Source: an uncultured Psychrobacter sp. (GTDB lineage Bacteria; Pseudomonadota; Gammaproteobacteria; Pseudomonadales; Moraxellaceae). From it: a DNA stretch of 64,000 nucleotides. Below, piece by piece: positions 43,968 to 52,153 of this stretch (positions are counted from its first letter, which is position 1; each line of letters opens with the position of its first letter). Under the pieces are notes generated by a model. The model did not search any database. It was not told the DNA's origin and was given only the letters and a program-made list of their open reading frames with translations. The position numbers were made by a program, and so were the translations under genes. The stretch is from contig CANLDW010000002.1 in NCBI GenBank assembly GCA_947489525.1, positions 589,223 through 653,222 on the forward strand. The letters run 5' to 3'.

Positions 43968-45098
43968 TCAGTCGAATAACTCGCCAATCTTTTTAAAGAA
44001 AGATTTCTTATGTGGCGACTGTTGATGCTTACTGTCACCATCTAGCGTGTCTTGGAACTGACGCAGCAAGTCTTTTTGCTCACGGGTTAGGTTCACAGGT
44101 GTCTCAATCATGACACGGCAAATCAGGTCACCTTTCATCGTCGTGCGTACAGGCGTCACCCCTTTTCCACGCACGCGTAAGAGCTTACCACTTTGTGTGC
44201 CCTCAGCGATCTTGATATTGACTCTACCATCGAGTGTGGGAATCTCAACTTCTTTACCCAGTGCAGCATCGGTAATGCTAACCGGCACATCCATATATAG
44301 ATCTGCGCCTTGGCGGGTAAAGACTTCGTGCGGCTTGACGCGAACTTCGACGTATAAGTCGCCGTTTTGTACCCCTGCACCGCCCGCTTCACCCTCGCCT
44401 GCTAGGCGCACGCGATCCCCATCATCAACGCCTGCTGGAATAGAAACCTCAAGCGTACGCGACTTTTCTTCAACACCGCTACCGTGACAAGTTGGGCACG
44501 GATTTTTGATTTGTTTACCATCACCACCGCACTGTGGACAGGTTTGCTGTACCGCAAAAAAGCCTTGTTGCATACGGATCTGACCTTGACCATGACAAGT
44601 TGGACAAGTCACAACGTCTGAGGGGTCTTTAGCACCTTTACCATCACAGGTATCACAAGGGGCAGGCGCAGTAAAGCTAATCTCTTTTTTAGTGCCACGT
44701 ACTGCTTCTTCTAAGGTAAGCTCTATCACGTAACGCAGATCAGAGCCGCGACGCGAACGTCCACCGCCGCGCGCTTGCCCAAAGATGTCACCAAAATTAC
44801 CAAAGATATCGCCAAAGATATCTTGGAAATTACCGCCGCCTGCACCGAAGCCGCCAGCGCCGCCCATACCATTTTCAAAGGCTGCGTGTCCCATGCGGTC
44901 GTAAGCTGCGCGTTTATCTTCATCGCTGAGCACTTCATAGGCCATTGAGGCTTCTTTGAACTTCTCCTCACTATCAGGATCATCGGAGTTGCGATCGGGA
45001 TGGTACTTCATAGCAAGCTTACGATAAGCCCGTTTAATCTCTTTGCTGTCTGCGGTTTTACTGACACCTAATACTTCATAAAAATCGCGCTTACTCAT
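43968..45098 (-). CDS. dnaJ: Chaperone protein DnaJ
   Basis: Co-chaperone that presents substrates to DnaK and stimulates its ATPase. J domain (5-70) with HPD ([10 protein letters not shown]), Gly-rich linker (about 75-115), then the zinc-binding repeats: [24 protein letters not shown] and CPTCHGSG. The C-terminal substrate domains follow. It is complete at 376 residues. dnaK and grpE are not adjacent, unlike in many gammaproteobacteria; dapB follows, as in Moraxellaceae. A second J protein (cbpA) is at 25.9 kb. Confidence 0.97.
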   Translation of the reverse strand: MSKRDFYEVLGVSKTADSKEIKRAYRKLAMKYHPDRNSDDPDSEEKFKEASMAYEVLSDEDKRAAYDRMGHAAFENGMGGAGGFGAGGGNFQDIFGDIFGNFGDIFGQARGGGRSRRGSDLRYVIELTLEEAVRGTKKEISFTAPAPCDTCDGKGAKDPSDVVTCPTCHGQGQIRMQQGFFAVQQTCPQCGGDGKQIKNPCPTCHGSGVEEKSRTLEVSIPAGVDDGDRVRLAGEGEAGGAGVQNGDLYVEVRVKPHEVFTRQGADLYMDVPVSITDAALGKEVEIPTLDGRVNIKIAEGTQSGKLLRVRGKGVTPVRTTMKGDLICRVMIETPVNLTREQKDLLRQFQDTLDGDSKHQQSPHKKSFFKKIGELFD

Positions 45099-45464
45099 GG
45101 GCTCTCCTATCGTTAGTACAGCATTGAAGATTGTTTATAGCGACTGTTTTTATATGATCGATTGTGTTTCACATGGAACACTATAATGCATCACCACTGC
45201 CGTGCCGCTATCGCTATCTCACAATGCTGCGTAACCAAATCAATTAATAAAAGTTTGCGCTATTTATGGAGATGCTAAGCCCTTTTATCAAGCATGACCT
45301 CGAGTAAATTATACCTTAGTCGTTATATAGGCTTGCCGTATACTGTTTGAGGGTTTGATGTGCCCTATTCATAAGTGTCGTAAGTCGTGCTAGTATTTAT
45401 CGCGCTTCTCATTTCTACAGCCGTCATAGCTACGCTCCTCAACTCGTACAAGGTCTCACTCTCT
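45099..45464. other. Intergenic region between dnaJ and DUF2939 gene
   Basis: About 365 bp between divergent genes, containing a parS-like sequence at 45165-45180 (separate entry). I could not recognise a sigma-32 heat-shock promoter for dnaJ by eye. No small gene is convincing. Confidence 0.45.
45165..45180. promoter_or_regulatory. parS-like site (degenerate)
   Basis: TGTTTCACATGGAACA matches the degenerate parS pattern TGTTYCAYRTGRAACA, with two differences from the canonical form. It lies upstream of dnaJ in a non-coding region. Confidence 0.6.
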
Positions 45465-46121
45465 ATGAAAAAGCTTATCTTATTTCTCATATTGTTGATC
45501 ATCGTTGTCGTCGCAGTCTATGCAGGCTCCCCTTATTACAGCGCCTACCAGCTCAAAAATTCTTATGAGAACAAAGATGGCGCAGCGATTGCGGCAGCGG
45601 TTGATTTTGAACAGCTGCGCCCCAGCATACAAAGTCAGCTGACAAGTCAATTTGCGCTGACCTTAACACAGTACCCTCTGGTCGCTGAGCTTGGCGGCGA
45701 ACCGCTTAAACAGGCGGCTGATGAATTTATTGAACAGGCCGTGGATACTGCTGTTACCGCGCCTAATGTAGAGCGACTGATTAATACGCAAGGTCAAGCC
45801 AATACTGCTACCAAGGAGCTAGCAGCAGCGTGGGCGATCGCCAGCAATCAGGTGGATCTACGTGGTCTAATCCAAGACTTAATTGTGCAGCGCGGCGACG
45901 TCGATGCGGTGATCCAAAATCAGATTCAAGCGATCATGACCAAGCAAGCAAACGAGCTGGAACAGCGCGCTACTCAAGGTATCGACAATACACCTACCTC
46001 TAGCTACTGCGGAATCAATTGTTTTGAGATCACAGGTGAGGTCAAAGGCTATCCCATTACCGTTGAGATGCAGCGTGATGGATTGGTGCAGTGGAAAATC
46101 GTTGATGTGGTACTGCCTTAA
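45465..46121 (+). CDS. DUF2939 domain-containing membrane-anchored protein
   Basis: About 218 residues from the ATG at 45465. A single N-terminal membrane anchor (MKKLILFLILLIIVVVAVYAG) is followed by the DUF2939 pattern: SPYYSAYQLKNSYENKDGAAIAAAVDFEQLRPSIQSQLTSQF. The rest is alpha-rich, and YCGINCFEITGEVKGYPITVEMQRDGLVQWKIVDVVLP ends the protein. The frame opens upstream at 45387, but the later ATG gives a proper anchor. Function of DUF2939 is unknown; members often occur in Moraxellaceae and Pseudomonadaceae. A terminator overlaps its stop codon. Confidence 0.8.
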   Translation: MKKLILFLILLIIVVVAVYAGSPYYSAYQLKNSYENKDGAAIAAAVDFEQLRPSIQSQLTSQFALTLTQYPLVAELGGEPLKQAADEFIEQAVDTAVTAPNVERLINTQGQANTATKELAAAWAIASNQVDLRGLIQDLIVQRGDVDAVIQNQIQAIMTKQANELEQRATQGIDNTPTSSYCGINCFEITGEVKGYPITVEMQRDGLVQWKIVDVVLP

Positions 46122-46163
46122 CTGGTAAACAAAAGATAAGCACTTGCTATCTGACCAGTTTTT
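46120..46163 (+). terminator. Probable terminator after DUF2939 gene
   Basis: AACTGGT pairs with ACCAGTT followed by T residues; the inner loop can form a second short stem. The stem starts at the gene's stop codon. Confidence 0.7.
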
Positions 46164-46187
46164 ACATTCAGAATTACTTAATGCGTT

Positions 46188-47228
46188 TTACTTAATTCCT
46201 AAAAATTCCAAAAACTCAGGACTCTCAAAGCTGGCTTGATACGGCACGCCGTCCTCGCGAAATATCATAGGCGTCGCGAACACGGCTAACCCCGCTGCCC
46301 GCTTGCGATTAGGAGTTATATAGTCCGCCATGCAATTGACAGGTGCAGGCGTCATCTTACCTGCTAGCATCGCGTCGTCTAGTGCCTTGCGCCGACTGTC
46401 TTTATCTGGCTGACACCAGATAGCACGCATCTGCTTAGGCGACTCTTTATAGAGTGGATAACCAATCATTTTGACCGTGACGCCCTTTGTGTTGAGCTTA
46501 TTGACCTGCTGATGTAGCTTGCGACAGTAGGGGCAGTTCACATCGGTTGCCACATAAACGATAGCGCGCTCGCTACTAATAGCAGGATACGTGATCAGCT
46601 GCGACTCATCAAGAGTGCTTAATACAAACTGGTTTTTGCGCTGCTCAAACCGCTTATCAAGACCCATAAACTGATTATTTTCGATCACCGATATTTCGCT
46701 ATCGATCAAGTACTGTCCATCATCCGATACCAAAAACGCGATACCCTCTGCGCTTGCACTCCATAGCACGCCGGGCACTGCGGTATAAAAAAAAGGTAAG
46801 TTGCTATCTAAAGGCATGCCCACTTGTGAGCTAGCAATACGAGTTGGTGTACGGTGTGCAGGACGCTTGCTTTGGTTAGGGTTTTTTTGTAGCTCACCTT
46901 GAACCACATATCTCCCATCAGCGGTGATATGTAGCGGCGGCTGCCCAACTAGATTAACCTGATACATATTGGGCAAATTCGAGGGGTTGATTGAGACGAT
47001 GTCGGTCTTGATATTTGTTTGAGCGAGTACGCGGCGCAAATGGCGGTCTACTTTAGCATCCACATTAGCGCTAGTGTCAGTAGCAACCATTTGTATTGGA
47101 AAGGCATTGTTACTCATGACTGACTCAGCATATATAGCTTGTGAACATGACAGTAGACTCAGCACGCTCAGCATTTTTGCTATGCGTTTATTAAATACGA
47201 GGCGCTTGATAAATACGAGGCGTTTCAC
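46188..47228 (-). CDS. DsbC/DsbG-like periplasmic thiol-disulfide protein
   Basis: Periplasmic thioredoxin-fold protein. A signal peptide (MLSVLSLLSCSQAIYA) precedes an N-terminal domain and a C-terminal thioredoxin domain with active site VATDVNCPYCRKLHQQ. The cis-proline motif VFATPMIFREDG follows, as do structural cysteines AIWCQPD and VNCMADY. It resembles DsbC but is longer because of an extra domain in the middle (about 85-200, YTAVPGVLWSASAEGIAFLVSDDGQYLIDSEI). The frame runs to 47321, but the GTG at 47228 has AGGA 8 nt upstream and yields a basic signal N-region. That region is built by an 18-nt tandem duplication. Confidence 0.82.
   Translation of the reverse strand: MKRLVFIKRLVFNKRIAKMLSVLSLLSCSQAIYAESVMSNNAFPIQMVATDTSANVDAKVDRHLRRVLAQTNIKTDIVSINPSNLPNMYQVNLVGQPPLHITADGRYVVQGELQKNPNQSKRPAHRTPTRIASSQVGMPLDSNLPFFYTAVPGVLWSASAEGIAFLVSDDGQYLIDSEISVIENNQFMGLDKRFEQRKNQFVLSTLDESQLITYPAISSERAIVYVATDVNCPYCRKLHQQVNKLNTKGVTVKMIGYPLYKESPKQMRAIWCQPDKDSRRKALDDAMLAGKMTPAPVNCMADYITPNRKRAAGLAVFATPMIFREDGVPYQASFESPEFLEFLGIK
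47193..47228. repeat. 18-nt tandem duplication at the start of the DsbC-like gene
   Basis: Two near-identical 18-nt units (AAATACGAGGCGCTTGAT and AAATACGAGGCGTTTCAC on the plus strand) encode KRLVFI and KRLVFN in the basic region of the signal peptide; the second contains the likely GTG start. Confidence 0.8.
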
Positions 47229-47414
47229 AAGGACAGTCCTATTTATATCGTCAAAGGTAACGCGTATTGAGACGTTATGAATACAATAATACATTAGCAA
47301 GAATAGCAAACGGTAGCACAAGGTCTGCGTATAAAGGCAATAGACGTGCTAAATTTGCAAAAGCGCTACTGAACGCTAAGGGATAAGCAATACTAATCCC
47401 ATTTTTAAAATAAA

Positions 47415-47447
47415 GATAAAAAAAGCAGCTCGCTAACGGCTGCTTTT
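47415..47447 (-). terminator. Intrinsic terminator of rsuA-family gene
   Basis: AAAAGCAGC-(TCGCTAACG)-GCTGCTTTT, with a T run in the minus direction. Confidence 0.85.
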
Positions 47448-47475
47448 GGATAGTTATAAATAAACACCTTTATAC

Positions 47476-48180
47476 TTAAAACTTCTCGACTTCCTCGGGC
47501 GTCAAAAAGCGACTATCCCCCTTCTCAAGCCCGTCTAAATCGATATGTCCGATGCTGGCGCGATGCAGCTCGGTTACTTTATTACCGAAGTAACCCATCA
47601 TGCGTTTGACCTGATGGTACTTGCCTTGCTCAAGGGTCAGGCGGGCATGGGTCTCATCGATAAACTCAAGAATCGCAGGCTTCGTCGGCTCATAATCGCC
47701 TTCTAGCAATATCCCCTCGCCCACCTTTTTAATGGCTTTTGCTTGTGCGTCCTCATCCATAGGCTCCGCTAAAGTCAGCTCATAAACCTTGGCGTGTTCG
47801 TGTTTGGGACTGGTGACACGGTGTAGCCAGCCGCCGTCATCACTGATCAGCAGCGCCCCTGTGGTATCGACATCCAAGCGTCCAGCGATACGCAAACTGC
47901 CAAGCTCTGGTACGGCGATTAATTCAGTGACGATAGGATACTCTTTGGCTTTTAGAGTACACTCAAAGCCTTCTGGTTTATAGAGTAAAATATAGCGATT
48001 GCCAGTGGCAACGGATAAAGGCTCGCCTGCCCATAATACCTCATCATCGACGATATCGACGTGTAACCCGGGGTCTTTTACCACCTCATCGTTAACGGTG
48101 ACCTCGCCGGCATGCAAGATCTTTTTGGACTCTTTACGCGACAGCTCAGTGGCTTTACTAATAAATTTATCGAGACGCAT
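47476..48180 (-). CDS. rsuA: 16S rRNA pseudouridine synthase, RsuA family
   Basis: Pseudouridine synthase that in E. coli modifies U516 of 16S rRNA. An N-terminal S4 domain (MRLDKFISKATELSRKESKKILHAGEVTVNDEVV) is followed by the synthase domain with the catalytic aspartate in AGRLDVDTTGALLISDDG. It also has LYKPEGFECT, KVYELTL and EGKYHQVKRMM (here EQGKYHQVKRMM). RsuA and RluE paralogues are hard to separate; the S4 domain fits RsuA. ATG at 48180 is preferred over the frame opening at 48216. Ends at a good terminator. Confidence 0.9.
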   Translation of the reverse strand: MRLDKFISKATELSRKESKKILHAGEVTVNDEVVKDPGLHVDIVDDEVLWAGEPLSVATGNRYILLYKPEGFECTLKAKEYPIVTELIAVPELGSLRIAGRLDVDTTGALLISDDGGWLHRVTSPKHEHAKVYELTLAEPMDEDAQAKAIKKVGEGILLEGDYEPTKPAILEFIDETHARLTLEQGKYHQVKRMMGYFGNKVTELHRASIGHIDLDGLEKGDSRFLTPEEVEKF

Positions 48181-48474
48181 ACTTTTTACTACCTTTACTA
48201 ATATATAGTCAATCAATATTAAAAGTGGTACAAGGCAGACGAGCGCAAGTACTACAGTAGTAGACTAAGCGAGCCGGCCGCTGTAACACTTTAAGAGTGG
48301 TTCGACTATAGGGTTTTGTTATAGTGAAATAAAAGTACAGGGCACGCCAAATATAGATAATAAAGACAGCTCTGTTTATGAAGCAAGTTTAACATATTCA
48401 ATCAAAACTAAAGGGGTTGATAAAAAAACCCATTGTGAAAAGCACACTATATAAAGGCATATCATTAAAACAAT

Positions 48475-49068
48475 ATGAGTTATCAAACCCTGCAAAAACC
48501 GGTCACTGCCAGATTAGAGATTAAAAAGTCCGAATTTATTAGCTACGCTTACCCAGTCACTACGCGCGAGCAAGCCATGTTTCATGTGGAACAATTACGC
48601 GAAAAGTATCCTGATGCGCGTCATCACTGCTGGGCGTATATCATTGGCGATCCTGACAATACTACTAGCGCTGGCTTTGACGATGACGGCGAGCCAAGTG
48701 GCACAGCGGGACGACCTATCTTAAATGTGCTGCAACATAAATCTATCGGCAACGTGATTATTATCGTCGTACGCTATTTTGGGGGTATTAAGCTTGGCGC
48801 AGACGGCCTAACACGTGCCTATGCGAGCGCGGCGCAAGCGGCGGTTGATGAGATGCGATTACAGCCTTACGTGCCAATGGCGCAGGTACAGATACTTGCT
48901 GATTTTGCGACTGAAGCCCAATGTCGTTATATTGTAGAGGACTTAAACGGTCACGTTGCTGATGTCACTTATAGCAAACAAGTTACGCTCACTGTCACCC
49001 TTGCCGAGGCGGACATTGGGACCTTAAAAGCGCGCTTGGCGATGGATGGACGAGTGCTTGAGGATTGA
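48475..49068 (+). CDS. YigZ/IMPACT family protein
   Basis: Conserved protein of unknown exact function (N-terminal IMPACT domain plus C-terminal ferredoxin-like domain). Motifs: SEFISYAYPVTTREQA, YPDARHHCWAYIIG, DDDGEPSGTAGRPIL and IIIVVRYFGGIKLGADGLTRAYASAAQ. At 197 residues it is standard. A parS-like sequence TGTTTCATGTGGAACA lies in frame at 48578-48593, coding MFHVEQ. It is divergent from the rsuA-family gene with a 294-bp gap. Confidence 0.9.
   Translation: MSYQTLQKPVTARLEIKKSEFISYAYPVTTREQAMFHVEQLREKYPDARHHCWAYIIGDPDNTTSAGFDDDGEPSGTAGRPILNVLQHKSIGNVIIIVVRYFGGIKLGADGLTRAYASAAQAAVDEMRLQPYVPMAQVQILADFATEAQCRYIVEDLNGHVADVTYSKQVTLTVTLAEADIGTLKARLAMDGRVLED
48578..48593. promoter_or_regulatory. 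parS-like site (degenerate, within YigZ-family gene)
   Basis: TGTTTCATGTGGAACA fits TGTTYCAYRTGRAACA with two differences from the canonical form. It lies within coding sequence. Confidence 0.55.
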
Positions 49069-49185
49069 ACCTGCTAGCACGTAACAAGCCTAACGAGTAA
49101 TCATCCGTTCACTCAAATCGATTGGTTTTAATCCCTGCTATCGGTATGATAAGGCAATATTTTTAACCGCTAATAAGACTCAAGT

Positions 49186-50256
49186 ATGTTTATATACAAC
49201 GCTCCCGAATCCTTTAAACCTGCGCCGTTTAAACCGCCGTTTTGGCTCGCCAATCCGCATCTGCAAAGCATCTTGCCTAAATTCTTTGCGCCAAAACCGC
49301 CCTCTTACGAGCGCACCATCAAAAAAGACTCTCTTGATGAGACCGATATTGCCTACGACTTTTATAACGCCCAGCCAGCCGATAGTGATACCCGCATACA
49401 AACGCCGCTGATCGTTTTGTTCCACGGCATGGAAGGCAGTAGCGATAGTCATTACGCCCGCGCGCTCGCCTATGAGATGCACGCGCAAGGCTGGCACTTC
49501 GTCGTCGCCCACTTTCGCAGCTGCGGCGGTATCCCAGCACAGGGTCGCGTCTTTTATAACGCTGCTGACACGGGCGAGGTGCATCACATGCTACAAAATC
49601 TTAGCCAGCAATACGCTAATATTTATGCCGTTGGCGTCTCGCTCGGCGGTAATGCGCTCGCCAAATACATGGGCGAGTACGGCAATGATGCCTTGTGCCA
49701 AGGCGCCGCGGTCATCTCCGCCCCCGTCGATATGTCCTCAGCCGCGCTTAGTATGCATAGCTTTTTAAGCCATCGCATCTACACGCCGTACTTGCTTAAT
49801 CCGATTATCAAAAAAGCCCTAGCCAACGACATTACCAAAGAAGAGATTGATGCTATCAAAGCCGTCAATCGCATCAGTGACTTTGACCATATCTTTACCG
49901 CCCCGCGTCACGGCTACCGCTCCAACAACGACTACTATCATAGCGCCTCTGCCCTGCCCTATTTGATCGATGTCACTCGCCCGCTGCTGCTAATCAGTGC
50001 CAAAGACGATCCATTCTTAGGCTTTACCGCCACCGCAAATGACGTATCAGACAGCGTAACCCTTATTGAGACCAAGCACGGCGGGCATGTGGGTTATATC
50101 CGTTATCGTCCCAATAAAGACAACTCTAAGAGTAGCGATAAAACCAATCATAAAAACAGCGACAAAAAATCTAAAACTTCAAAGTTTGATATCAATTGGC
50201 TACCCGAAACCGTCAGTGCTTATTTTCGCGCTATTGGCGTAACCTCTCAGCAATAA
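49186..50256 (+). CDS. Alpha/beta-hydrolase, YheT family
   Basis: Predicted hydrolase of the YheT/ABHD family. It begins with FKPPFWLANPHLQSILPKFFA, the family's N-terminal signature. VLFHGMEGSSDSHYARALA (oxyanion region), HFRSCGG, and nucleophile GVSLGGNALAKYMGEYG follow. An acid KDDPFLG and His in TKHGGHVGYI complete the triad. A Lys/Ser/Asn/Asp-rich insert of about 25 residues lies near the C-terminus (about 305-335), an oddity relative to the family. Substrate unknown. It is in an operon-like arrangement with the thioesterase gene 72 bp downstream. Confidence 0.88.
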   Translation: MFIYNAPESFKPAPFKPPFWLANPHLQSILPKFFAPKPPSYERTIKKDSLDETDIAYDFYNAQPADSDTRIQTPLIVLFHGMEGSSDSHYARALAYEMHAQGWHFVVAHFRSCGGIPAQGRVFYNAADTGEVHHMLQNLSQQYANIYAVGVSLGGNALAKYMGEYGNDALCQGAAVISAPVDMSSAALSMHSFLSHRIYTPYLLNPIIKKALANDITKEEIDAIKAVNRISDFDHIFTAPRHGYRSNNDYYHSASALPYLIDVTRPLLLISAKDDPFLGFTATANDVSDSVTLIETKHGGHVGYIRYRPNKDNSKSSDKTNHKNSDKKSKTSKFDINWLPETVSAYFRAIGVTSQQ

Positions 50257-50328
50257 TAGGCTATCCTCGTTTAGCGTCTAGGTACGGATGCCTAGGCCGC
50301 CTACCCCTTAAACTTTTGAGATTGTATT

Positions 50329-50871
50329 ATGTACCCTTACGTGCGCTACACTAAGTCCATTGTTGATGCTTTTATTACTAATAAAAAAGACCAGCCTTTA
50401 GCGTTTGATCAAGTCAGTGAAGTGACTGTGCGCTGTAATGTCACCGATATTGACCCCATGTTTGAGATGAATAATGGGCGCGTACTGACCCTTTATGATC
50501 TCGGTCGTACCGATTTTATCATTCGCACTAGGCTTGCCAAGCAGCTGCTTAGGCAGCGCTGGAGTATGGTGGTTGCCGGCAGCACGATCCAGTACCGTAA
50601 GCGTATTCGCCTGTTTGATAAAGTCGTGATAAAAACCCAGCTTGTAGGCTTTGATACGCGCTGGCTGTATCTTGAGCAGTCGATGTGGGTTAAAGGTAAA
50701 CCTTGCTCCTCCGTCCTACTACGCGTAGGCGTGACCAAAGGCGGCAAGGTGATTGAGACCGCCCGCGTACTAGAAGTCTTGGGTCAAGCCGATTGGAAAT
50801 TGCCGCCGACAGGCTACGTGGCAGAATGGATCAAAAGTGACAATGAGCGTCCTTGGCCACCGCAGGTTTAG
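50329..50871 (+). CDS. Acyl-CoA thioesterase-like (hotdog fold) protein
   Basis: 180-residue protein of the THEM6/4HBT-like group. Visible features: RCNVTDIDPMFEMNNGRVLTLYDLGRTDFIIRTRLAKQLLRQRWSMVVAGSTIQYRKRIRLFDKVVIKTQLVGFDTRWLYLEQSMWVKGKPCSSVLLRVGVTKGG (only selected parts cited), ending in YVAEWIKSDNERPWPP. The order N-x-x-R/F-D-L and SMVVAGSTIQYRKRI is typical of this subgroup. Probably hydrolyses acyl-CoA; substrate unknown. Downstream of the YheT hydrolase on the same strand. Confidence 0.8.
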   Translation: MYPYVRYTKSIVDAFITNKKDQPLAFDQVSEVTVRCNVTDIDPMFEMNNGRVLTLYDLGRTDFIIRTRLAKQLLRQRWSMVVAGSTIQYRKRIRLFDKVVIKTQLVGFDTRWLYLEQSMWVKGKPCSSVLLRVGVTKGGKVIETARVLEVLGQADWKLPPTGYVAEWIKSDNERPWPPQV

Positions 50872-51188
50872 GTTGAAGATGATCTATCAATGCAGTAGCC
50901 AATCTTGCCATCCGCTTGTATCTACTGCTATGAGCGCGGCGATGACACGAGATGCGGCATTCCTGTTGCCTCGATACTCCCTCATCTCTAGTCACCGCAG
51001 CGCGCTCAAACCAGTAGGATACCGCTACTGTCAAGGCTAAACCGCTTTTGGGGCGGGGTTTGATGGGTTCGAAGGCGCTGGCAACCTTATAACTACTATT
51101 TGGTAACAATACATTATACAAATAAGTATAATAATTGTTAGGATAGTTATGAGTACAATACTCAATCAAAGCTTATAAGGAGAATAAA
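50872..51188. other. Intergenic region holding structured repeat copy B
   Basis: About 315 bp, of which 50892-51047 is copy B of the interspersed structured element on the minus strand. The rest is the promoter region of the DsrE-family gene, with an AAGGAG ribosome binding site at its end. Confidence 0.6.
50892..51047 (-). repeat. Interspersed structured element, copy B
   Basis: 156 nt, minus strand. In its own direction the 5' end reads GTTTAGCCTTGACAGTAGCG, the central motif GAGGCAACAGGAAT is on the plus strand at 50959-50972, and the 3' end contains GATACAAGCGGATGGCAAGA. Arms 50991-51007 and 50932-50946 are complementary (GAGCGCG...TGAC with GTCAT...CGCGCTC) but differ in sequence from the arms of copies A and C. 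Confidence 0.8.
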
Positions 51189-51578
51189 ATGGCTGATAAT
51201 ACAAATCTTCGCACTGATTATGTCGGTACACTATTCGACAATACGGACTCCAATCCAAGCAAGATCACCCTAGCCTTTACTATGGCGAACAAAGCCCTTG
51301 AACAAGGTCACTCTGCCTCCGTCATACTGATGGTCGATGCGGTGCATTTGGCGCTGCCAAACGCTCTAGATAAGGTTGATATTGGCGCACCTTTTAAACC
51401 CGCTAAAGCGTTGCTCGAAGCCTTTGTAGATAAAGGCGGCAACGTCCTCGTCTGCGGTGCGTGTATGGAGCACAACGGTATCGAAGACGCCGCTATCGAT
51501 AAGCGTTTTACGAAGATTAGTGGCGATGATGTCGTTGAGCTGTTGATGGCGGCGAAGGGCTCTTTGCAGTTGAATTAG
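51189..51578 (+). CDS. DsrE family protein
   Basis: 129-residue DsrE/F-fold protein. The core is ITLAFTMANKALEQGHSASVILMVDAVHLALPNALDKVDIGAPFKPAKALLEAFVDKGGNVLVCGACMEHNGIEDAAIDKRFTKISGDDVVELLMAAKG (features shown: Gly-Ala-Cys motif CGACMEHNG, used by related proteins for sulfur transfer or unknown binding). The paralogue family includes sulfur-relay proteins and many uncharacterised ones; no sulfur genes are near. AAGGAG ribosome binding site. It is the only plus-strand ordinary gene between structured repeat copies B and C besides the restriction-like gene. Confidence 0.82.
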   Translation: MADNTNLRTDYVGTLFDNTDSNPSKITLAFTMANKALEQGHSASVILMVDAVHLALPNALDKVDIGAPFKPAKALLEAFVDKGGNVLVCGACMEHNGIEDAAIDKRFTKISGDDVVELLMAAKGSLQLN

Positions 51579-51645
51579 TAGTTTAAGTTTTATAGATCAG
51601 TCAGTTTTCTTAGCATCTTTTTGGTGGTTTGGAGGCTGGCTCTTT

Positions 51646-51864
51646 CTAATCGTGCTTAATCGCCATAAAGTGCCTTATGACTTCGTTAATATGATTACGA
51701 GTCTCGTCATCTTGCTGTAACAACCAATTCATCACATCATCATCAATAGGCGATGGATTGTTGAACGCGCTTTTGTTTGCCTGATAATTCTTTAAGACGT
51801 TTGGCACCACATGATTTTCTCTAGAAATATCAACGTCTTCATAATTTAGATGAGTATCAACCAT
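51646..51864 (-). CDS. brnA: BrnA-type antitoxin
   Basis: 72-residue antitoxin-like protein. The C-terminal pattern SPIDDDVMNWLLQQDDETRNHINEVIRHFMA matches the BrnA layout of a ribbon-helix-helix DNA-binding and multimerisation region. It begins 8 bp inside the end of brnT, so the two are translationally coupled. BrnA normally neutralises BrnT and represses the operon. AT-rich, like the rest of this accessory patch. Confidence 0.7.
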   Translation of the reverse strand: MVDTHLNYEDVDISRENHVVPNVLKNYQANKSAFNNPSPIDDDVMNWLLQQDDETRNHINEVIRHFMAIKHD

Positions 51865-52153
51865 TGTATCCTCCTATCTGTTTTTTACTCGGTTTAAAAG
51901 CCGTAATAACTGTCAAGCTATCATCACCCGTTTCAAACCAAGCGACAGCTAATAACCTGCCTTTATTACTCATACCAACTGTCAAAAATCGCAACTCTTC
52001 ATAATCAAAACGAGCATCTATATTAGTAACCTGTATTGGGTCATCGAAAACCGATATTACTTCATCAAAATCAACTTTCCTACTGTCATACACTAACTCA
52101 AACTTGTCATCGTTCCAATAGAACCAAATACCATGCTTAAATATTTCTAGCAT
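51857..52153 (-). CDS. brnT: BrnT family toxin
   Basis: 98-residue RelE-fold RNase toxin of the BrnT family. Visible: VDFDEVISVFDDPIQVTNIDARFDYEELRFLTVGMSNKGRLLAVAWFE and the C-terminal ITAFKPSKKQIGGYNG; the pattern vFdDp..., eR.../..G.s..GrlL.Vv... and A.k...e...Y corresponds to BrnT. In BrnT the toxin gene comes first, as here. Basic ending residues that cut RNA (Lys/Arg/His/Tyr) are only partly conserved, so activity is unproven. Confidence 0.75.
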   Translation of the reverse strand: MLEIFKHGIWFYWNDDKFELVYDSRKVDFDEVISVFDDPIQVTNIDARFDYEELRFLTVGMSNKGRLLAVAWFETGDDSLTVITAFKPSKKQIGGYNG

